The notes below the pieces were generated by a model that saw only the letters and a program-made list of their open reading frames with translations, was not told the DNA's origin and did not search any database. Shown piece after piece: positions 57,601 to 64,000 of a stretch of DNA of 64,000 nucleotides. Made by a program: the position numbers and the translations under genes. The DNA is taken from the NCBI GenBank assembly GCA_039000515.1, contig JBCFYV010009882.1, positions 62,662,817-62,726,816 on the forward strand, given 5' to 3'. This stretch comes from Timema cristinae (taxonomy: Eukaryota; Arthropoda; Insecta; Phasmatodea; Timematidae). Numbering within the stretch: position 1 is the first letter of the stretch; each line of letters begins with the position of its first letter.

Positions 57601-57719
57601 TATTTATATATTATATTATGGCGAGTAACCTGAATTTCTATTAAAAAACAATACACAAGGTCAATTGATAAACTTGATCGGAAAATTGGACAGTTTCTTT
57701 ATCAAAATATTTATTTTCA

Positions 57720-58000
57720 ATTTATGTTGCTGTATGTATTCTCTCGAGTGTATCATTAGCCGAGTTCATACCATGAGTGATACTTTGTTCGTCCCTGAGT
57801 CGCCCAGGTAAAACCGCAGGCCTGAGAGTCAGGAAGCTACTACCAACAAGGTCAATAGGTCCACTCTGCTCTACACTTGATTTGACAAAACTAGGCTCGC
57901 TTGCCCTGTGGACAGGAAATGGAAAAAGAGGCCCACCAGGGATATTAACGGAGAAATTTAAGCGGACGATTATTACATTCATACTAACAGAAGTTTGCTA
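57720..58000. other. GC-richer patch with open frames on both strands
   Basis: From 57770 to 57960 the sequence is unusually GC-rich for this window and open on both strands (plus 57777-58001, 74 codons; minus 57982-57722, 86 codons). I do not recognise either protein, and no splice or promoter context is clear. It might be a decayed fragment of a coding exon or mobile element. Confidence 0.35.
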
Positions 58001-58064
58001 ATCAATCAGATATATAATAATAAATTTGTTCTTCATTGTAAGTAATAAATTTAATTATAAGTTA

Positions 58065-58200
58065 CCCGTTATGGTGGCCACGTAGTCTAAGACGTCACTC
58101 TTATGTTAGACTAAATTTCCGATGACAGGGAGATTGGGGTACGAATCTCTGTCAGGTGGGTTCAGGATGTTTTTTTTCAAAATGGTTTTCCACATAATTC
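58065..58200 (+). mobile_element. SINE family C, 5' half
   Basis: TATGGTGGCCACGTAGTCTAAG, ACGTCACTCTTATG, GACAGGGAGATTGGGGTACG and GTTTTCCACATAATTC give a well-kept head and box B. The copy breaks off in the body. Confidence 0.8.
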
Positions 58201-59049
58201 TAAGTAATTTATCAAAATTATTAGTTACAGTAGATCCTGTTAATATGTTTTTTAATAAATATTTTTCTAATCATAAAATGGTAGACTAAGATATGGACCA
58301 GTTTTACACATCTCGAACCACGTATTTGTGCAGGGCCTTTGTCCAGGACAGATAATAATATAGATATTTATTTTGAAAACAATATTTGATAAGAAAATTG
58401 CAAAGCATTTTTTTTTAAGTATAAAAGGTTACCAATTTCGGTCATATTTTGTGAGTGAACTACTAGAATATACTTAAATTACTACATAAAATCATGAAAC
58501 TGAGGTATTCTAATTGGATCTATCATTGGACTTCTTCTCTTATAATTTATTTTTGTGAAAAAGGACAGATTCTCCGAGCCTAAGAAGAATTTAATCTTTT
58601 TTCGTGATCCGACGGTACCCCTTCACTAGCCAAATGAAATCTGACCCATTTCTGGTCATACTTTTTACAATTCGTAGTCCACACATATCTTTTTGGCATA
58701 TCCTGGAACAATAAAATAATTTAATTTGCTCTACAAAAGTAATATTAAAAGACCCAATTAAATTTTTATGATATTTTGTAATGAATTCGAACATTAAGTG
58801 AATTACTAGAACATACATAATTTGACACTACTTATTTTGATAGTAATACGATCTCTTATCATTAAGATATCATTATTACTACATATTAATACCAAAAACC
58901 ATTACGCATATAATTTTAATATATATCAAAACGTGATTTCCTTAAAATGTTGGTTGCAAGCTTTAACTTCCCTCAACATTGACTTATGAATGGGTATGCT
59001 GTGTGTTTGAAGATTATTCTGTAATTTAGTTTTATTCTGGCACTTCACG
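58201..59049. other. Unassigned AT-rich DNA
   Basis: The minus-strand frame 58591-58818 has no motif. Nothing else is recognised. Confidence 0.5.
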
Positions 59050-59061
59050 AGTATTTAATCA

Positions 59062-59350
59062 TTATTATTATTATTATTATTATTAGCACCGCGTCTTACT
59101 ACCCGTTCGGGTTATACGCACTTACGCTAATGTGTAATGGTAGGGTGATTGTGAGATGAAATGAAGGACCTACAGTTTAACGTGGAATCCGAACCACGGT
59201 GGCGACCTGGCATTCCACACATTCACAAGATGTCTTGTCAGAGGTGTAGGAAGGGTTTGGAAATCAGATAAATCTGTGCCGGGACCTAGGATCGAACCCC
59301 GGCCGCCAGCATAGAAGTCTGACACCTTACCCCTAGACCACCAGGTCACC
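59062..59350 (-). mobile_element. SINE family B, full length, perfect 12-bp TSD
   Basis: From left to right the copy has an ATT-repeat tail, GCACCGCGTCTTACTACCCG, the B body (CAGTTTAACGTGGAATCC), box B (GATCGAACCCCGG on plus), box A region and head ending CACCAGGTCACC. The duplication is AGTATTTAATCA at 59050-59061 and 59351-59362. Of all SINEs here this is among the best preserved. Confidence 0.97.
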
Positions 59351-59598
59351 AGTATTTAATCAAAGATGGCTTAAAAAAATTTGCTGAAAATAACATAAAA
59401 ATATAAATCCAAACAAGAAAAGCGTCTATAAATAATATCTTAATAAGTTAAACAAAGGACACTGCAATTTTTAGAAAGTATTTCTCCTTTATCAAACGGA
59501 GGATCATTTTGAACAGAACTCAAAACATAAGGAAATATAAAAAAAATCACTGTATTCTTACACCATTTTGCACTATACGAATTTAACTATATATATTA

Positions 59599-59866
59599 CC
59601 CGCCTCGGTGGCGTAGTTGGCTAACGTGCTAGTCGTGTTGAGCTAGACCGCTGAGGACGGGGAGATTGAGGTTCGAATCTCGCTCGGGTGAACTGGGGGG
59701 GGGGGGGGTCCTAAGTGGTGTCCACTCTTCCTCCACGCAAATGCGGGTTCACTTCCTCTAATTAAACATTCCTAATTCCCAATCTATTAGCGTAAATAGT
59801 ACTTAAGACGTATAACCTGTACGGGTAGTAAGAAGCGGTGCAAAATAATAATAATAATAATAATAA
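59599..59866 (+). mobile_element. SINE family A, full length, well preserved
   Basis: The head runs CCCGCCTCGGTGGCGTAGTTG and GCTAACGTGCTAGTCGTG. The poly-G at about 59694-59708 replaces the usual GGGGGTGGTTTTT. The body and the tail GTATAACCTGTACGGGTAG are present, ending in (AAT)n. In the tail hairpin one side is mutated. A possible AT-rich duplication (TATATATTA and TATATTTATT) is not decisive. Confidence 0.93.
59609..59680 (+). promoter_or_regulatory. Internal Pol III promoter of a family A SINE
   Basis: Box A TGGCGTAGTTGG (59609-59620) and box B GGTTCGAATCT (59670-59680) closely match the tRNA gene consensus (TGGCNNAGTGG and GGTTCGANTCC) at normal spacing. Of the A copies this has the most canonical pair together with that at 7231-7485. 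Activity is inferred from sequence only. Confidence 0.75.
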
Positions 59867-59876
59867 TTATATTTAT

Positions 59877-60330
59877 TGGGTAGGGATGAAAAATTGATAA
59901 ATATACTTGCATTTACGTTGAGGTAGAGTGTAAATCTGTTTATTAGGTAAACAGCCCTAGCCCATCTGAATATGACAAAACTACAAACATATTCGTCACT
60001 GATAAAACATATTATTATTATTATTAGCACAGCGTCTTACTAACCGTTCGGGTTATACGCACTTACGTTAATGTGTAGTGGTAGGGTGATTGTGTGATGA
60101 AATGAAGGACCTACAGTTTAACGTGGAATCCGAACCACGGTGGAGGCCTGGCATTCCCCACATTCACAAGATGTCTTGTCAGAGGTGAAGGAAGAGTTTG
60201 GAAATCAGATAAATCTGTGCCGGGACCGAGGATTGAACCCCGGCCGCCAGCACAGAAGTCTAACACCTTACCCCTAGACCACCAGGTCACCTATGATAAA
60301 GCAAATTAAATCAGTTTGACGTTTATTCTG
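59877..60330 (-). mobile_element. SINE family C, split by a family B SINE
   Basis: GGGTAGGGATGAAAAATTG, TGCATTTACGTTGAGGTAGAG and ATATTCGTCACTGATAAA before the B copy, and GCAAATTAAATCAGTTTGACG after it, follow the reversed C body and head. The B insertion carries a duplication of this host sequence. Confidence 0.65.
60009..60293 (-). mobile_element. SINE family B, full length with 9-bp TSD
   Basis: The copy has an ATT-repeat tail at left, AGCACAGCGTCTTACTAACCG, the B body, box B GATTGAACCCCGG and the complete head ending CACCAGGTCACC. The duplication is TGATAAAAC at 60000-60008 and TGATAAAGC at 60294-60302. Confidence 0.96.
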
Positions 60331-60623
60331 CATTCTCTATGATGGTGGTAGGAGTCAGTAGACACTGAAAACATCTCTAGAAATGAAATATATAGACTGA
60401 TCATATTAGTTTGTGTAGCAATTAACATATGGGATTGTTGATACTGAGGTAGTTAGGGAGGGCATCCTTCATTTTTATCCATAGCTGCAAACATTTTCTA
60501 ACAAATCAGAATCTTGACCACTAGGTGTGATTTCATTAATACACTGGGAGGTGGACAAAATGGATTTCCTCTATGACACCAGGATCCCCACCTATCTGAT
60601 CCAGTCTGGAAACAGAGAATGGT

Positions 60624-60635
60624 CATTATTATTAC

Positions 60636-60691
<56 letters not shown>

Positions 60692-60955
60692 GAACCGCGT
60701 CTTACTACCCGTTCAGGTTATACGCACTTACGCTAATGTGTAATGGTAGGGTGATTGTGAGATGAATTGGCTGATCCACAGTTTAACGTGGAATCCGAAC
60801 CACGGTGGAGGCCTGGCATTCCTCACATTCACAAGATGTCTTGTCAGAGGTGAAGGAAGGGTTTGGTAATCAGATAAATCTGTGCTGGGACCGAGGATTA
60901 AACACCTGATCCCCAGTACAGAAGTCTGGCACCTTACCCTAGGCCACCAGATCAC
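60624..60955 (-). mobile_element. SINE family B, full length, long ATT tail
   Basis: A run of about 22 ATT units (60624-60691) leads into GAACCGCGTCTTACTACCCG, the B body and the head ending CACCAGATCACC. Box B is weakened (GATTAAACACC on plus). A short duplication around AATG is possible but not convincing. The TTA run yields an artificial poly-leucine frame on plus. Confidence 0.93.
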
Positions 60956-60959
60956 CAAT

Positions 60960-61785
60960 GCCCGTGACACATTATGCATCAAATCAAATATGTTAGATTT
61001 GTCATGAAAAAGTTAATTTTGAATACAATTTGGTATTGTGAGGTGAACGAATCACATTTAAAATGATAAATAGCCACCAAAGGTTGTATATCGTTAAAAT
61101 TTCCAAAGTGGTTTCGGGTGGCTACAGAATGCATATGTATCATAATACAAGTCCTCAGAAATTGATATCAATGAATTAGGTTTTTCATCGTAGTTTTCTT
61201 TCAGGTTCGACATGTTCTACTCCGGTCTGAAGACAGATACAAGTGATAAATGTATAAAATAAAGGTTATTCTTGCCTAGTTTTTCTAATGGGCTCACCTT
61301 TTAAAGATCTTTATCAGTGGCGTAGTCTGAGAAAATTAACAGGTATGCTCTACTCTAAAAGCTCCAGGGTGGATTTGGGGGTCAAATATTCTAAACCACC
61401 ATTTTCCAAGCAGGTCAAAGATGCTTCCCCTGAAAAAATTTAAACATTGGGACCTCTAGCTTAGAACAATGGATCTCAAACATTTATGTTTTTTTTAGTA
61501 ATCGCATTCTATCTTGGGAAGCCTCACAACTCCGAACTCCCCTCGTCTCTCTTTTTTGACTTATTTATATCTTTGTTTCAATATCCACCTTTACAGCCTA
61601 CTACGTATTCTGATTTCATAAAAGTAAGGCCTACACCAGAAATATTCTCCAAACACAACACAATGTGAAACTTCTGATGGTTGTCATCCCCAAAAGTATT
61701 ATGAGCATACTCCTGACTGTATAAAAGTGATATACGCTATTCCATTGGTAGAGCGTGATTAAAAGTACACACAGGTAGCATTTTA
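60960..61785. other. Unassigned AT-rich DNA
   Basis: The plus frame 61486-61668 has no motif. No element ends are recognised. Confidence 0.5.
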
Positions 61786-62805
61786 GATTCATTTATTTGA
61801 GGTATTTAGCGTGCACTTTCTGGGCCGAGTGATTATATCAGCAGACGACTTAACTTAAATTTAAAACAAACACAACACCCAGCCCCCCGGCCGTTAATTC
61901 ATCACCGCGAGAGGGGAAATTCAAATTTTACCAATAGTATTTTTAGGCCATGCCGGAAATCAATCTCGGAACCCTTAGCTCAGTGGGCAGATAAACTGCT
62001 GACTGAGCTAAGGTATTGGACTCGCAAGTAGCAATACGCAAAGTAAAAAATCATATATATATAAAGAGCAAAATGAAGTACTACATGGATCAAGCGTCCA
62101 TCAGAACTTGGCGCGAGAAATAAGGCGGATTGTCCAACTCACGTTGCAAAAATAATTATGAGCCTAAAACTATTTACTAAATCTTAACTATGCTCCAGAA
62201 GATATTTAGATCCGTAAACTTTGATAAAAGTTACAAAAGGGATTTTTTTTCCTATTGGGCATATTTGTTTATCACTACGTCATTGGTTTATTTATAAGGC
62301 ATTTACATCCTTATTTTACATTTTTCTGATCAATCATTTTGAAACTGAAATTACACTCATAACTTTGGGGATTCTTTGATGTATAATTATATAAAATCAC
62401 AATGACTATTAATTAGATAATTTATGCTGCAAATATTATAAACTTATACGCAACAATCAAAAGAACAAGGTTAAATCTCCAAAAATATTTCATAATAAAA
62501 AACAAAATCACTGTCTAGCTACCACAGTTAAATTAGCCCCTCATTCCCCACCCTTCCACCCTTACTTCAACCGTGTATACTCTAAAATGGTGGTAAATAT
62601 GCTTTCCAAATACATGATATATGTGCCCAGAATTATTATAGAAAATTGTAACATTTGTGTAATATGGGTTTCCCCTTTCATGTTGATGAATTAACGGTTG
62701 GGGGCTGGATCTTGTCTTTGTTCTAGATTTAAGTTAGTTTATAAGTCGTGTGCTGACATAATCAGTCGGCTCAGAAAGTGCATGTTAAATACCTCAAATG
62801 AATGG
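61786..62805. mobile_element. 1-kb element with about 135-bp inverted ends
   Basis: 61786-61921 and 62669-62805 are inverted copies of one another. Matching parts include ATTTGAGGTATTTA, TGCACTTTCTG(G/A)GCCGA, TGATTAT(A/G)TCAGCA, CCAGCCCCC and CCGTTAATTCATCA. They differ by perhaps one base in six. The 750 bp between hold a 12-bp hairpin (61973-62013) but no coding motif. It is either a long-TIR DNA element or two opposed copies of one repeat. Confidence 0.75.
61973..62013. repeat. Hairpin, 12-bp perfect stem
   Basis: CCTTAGCTCAGT at 61973-61984 pairs exactly with ACTGAGCTAAGG at 62002-62013. The left arm resembles the D-arm region of a tRNA (TTAGCTCAGTGGG), so it may come from a tRNA-derived sequence. 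Confidence 0.7.
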
Positions 62806-63344
62806 AAATGGAATGGTGAAAATGTGTAACGTTAAGGGCTTAAACTAATATAGAAACATATTTCTTTATAAATTTTAACCTTTTAAAAATTTATTCTTTT
62901 GCTAATTGCAACAAAATATTTTTTTAGGAGGGGAGGGGTGGGGTGTTCAGAATAGTGTTGGAAAAATTGTAGAATATATTAAATTATCTGAAAATAGGAT
63001 TTATCTAGAGTTATGACAAGCCAACTTAATAGTACTAGATCAATGGAAAACCAACAGCCAAGTAGGGAAAATCCCTGGCAGTAGGATGATCTCAAACCAA
63101 ATTATGTAAACCATGAGATATAGCTAAAATGTGTACACTTTATCTAATATATTTTCTGTCATGTAGAGGATATACACCCAATTTTTAAACCAACTGACTT
63201 GAAAATTTGTTTTCTAGAGGAATATGTTTAAAAATGGGTTTCCCAAAATGTAGCATTTGACTGGTTTTTGCACCAAATTTTCCAATTTGCTCTTTTTTTA
63301 AACACCTTGTTGTTTTCCCCCATTCCCTCTCAACCACCTGTGCT
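62806..63344. other. Unassigned AT-rich DNA
   Basis: ACTAGATCAATGGAAAACCAAC near 63034 resembles the 46-bp units at 56612-56838 but stands alone. Otherwise nothing is recognised. Confidence 0.4.
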
Positions 63345-63550
63345 ATACGCATTTTAATTACGCAGAGATGAGTAAGAAAGAACTTAGTCTAAATTTTCTA
63401 AAATTTGCGTGAAGAGAGTCCAAAACCCTACATGGAAAAAAAAAAAATTGGTAAATCTGTTAAGGATTCAAACCCCAACATTCCCAAAGTAGGTAAACAA
63501 GAATATAATTATAATCCTGACACTTACTTACTATATGTGCCCACCAATTA
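63345..63550 (-). mobile_element. SINE family C, strongly decayed
   Basis: CTATACGCATTTTAATTACGC, AAATTTGCGTGAAGAGAGTCC and GGATTCAAACCCCAACATTCC follow the reversed tail, body and box B. Confidence 0.55.
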
Positions 63551-63599
63551 AAGTAGACCCATTTATATGGCCCTATCCACTTAATTTCTCTACGAGGCA

Positions 63600-64000
63600 G
63601 TTCATATTTCGTATCGGCTTACACCTCTTCACCTCACAGCTTACTAGGTGTCGGCTAAGCGCTTTTCCTTGACTCATTTGATTTGGGTGTATTCGTGAGA
63701 AGGGGGCGGCAGCTCGGCACAGCCATCTCAAACTAACTAAACCGCACCCTCTTTTGTTTTCATGGCCCGTAGAAACGTGGTCAGTCCTTGGCGCACAGGT
63801 GTTTCTGATATGGTCGCTCTGGTGCGCTTTTGGGAGTCAACTAGGAATCTGCCCTGCCCTAGAGCATTCTGGGAGACGTTCCGGTATGTGGTTTGAGGAA
63901 TGGCCGTGGTCCGGGAACCAAATCATAGCACGTAGAGTTTATAAAATCAAAATAACATTTAATAATTGTATCAGCCGAACTCTTCATTATTATGTGGGAA
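63600..64000. other. Unassigned GC-richer end of window
   Basis: From about 63610 to 63930 the sequence is clearly richer in G and C (GAAGGGGGCGGCAGCTCGGC, GGCCGTGGTCCGGG). It shows no long frame and no known repeat. It could be the edge of an LTR, a gene's 5' region or another element that continues outside the window. Confidence 0.45.

Noticed and set aside
60527..60736. Plus-strand frame with a poly-leucine stretch
   Set aside because: It is the ATT/TTA tail of a family B SINE read in one frame.

Overview
This window looks like intergenic or intronic DNA from an arthropod nuclear genome, most probably an insect. It is strongly AT-rich, has no operon structure, no long open reading frame and no recognisable host gene or genuine tRNA/rRNA gene. 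It is saturated with short eukaryotic transposable elements. Features typical of insects are tRNA-headed SINEs with (TAA)n tails, a TTAA-flanked piggyBac-type MITE, TA-flanked Tc1/mariner material, arthropod-type LINE relics and a stretch rich in the GTTAGGTTAT word. I cannot name the species. All short open frames that I checked are either chance or lie inside mobile-element relics.

The dominant content is a set of related SINEs, named here A, B and C. All end in the same 3' tail, a short hairpin (ACCC-GAAC-GGGT) followed by a GTAAGACGYGGTGCTAA-like stretch and then often (TAA)n. A (about 255 bp) and B (about 285 bp plus tail) are comparatively young; several copies keep clear 8-13 bp target-site duplications. 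C is older and scattered as more than 30 decayed copies over the whole window. A further tRNA-like repeat (D) occurs at 12.2-12.6 kb and 18.5-18.7 kb and lacks that tail.

Larger elements are: a dead Ty3/gypsy-type LTR retrotransposon at 13431-18029 with two LTRs, protease and reverse transcriptase traces and three internal SINE pieces; LINE relics at 47.1-48.0 kb and 54.0-54.35 kb; a Tc1/mariner-type transposase relic at 44.0-44.6 kb (minus strand); a relic of a repeated insect protein family at 28.0-28.5 kb (minus strand); and an element at 50.69-51.18 kb resembling a repeat widespread in arthropods.

Non-autonomous DNA elements are well represented: a MITE with 13-bp TIRs present twice (5.0-5.55 and 8.05-8.31 kb), a 346-bp MITE with a 9-bp duplication (22.8-23.2 kb), foldbacks at 9.7 and 27.9 kb, a SINE-split MITE at 29.1-29.7 kb, a piggyBac-like MITE at 41.1-41.7 kb with three internal GGGGTGAC/TCACCCC palindromes, a TA-flanked 168-bp hairpin MITE at 48.5 kb, and a 1-kb element with about 135-bp inverted ends at 61.8-62.8 kb. 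Tandem arrays lie at 27.3 kb (about 156-173 bp units), 53.0 kb (about 50-bp units carrying a CTCF-consensus-like word) and 56.6 kb (about 46-bp units).

Many elements are nested, which gives a relative history: family C and the MITEs came first, then families A and B. No part of the window looks like an active gene system; its interest lies in the SINE network, its shared tail and the nesting.
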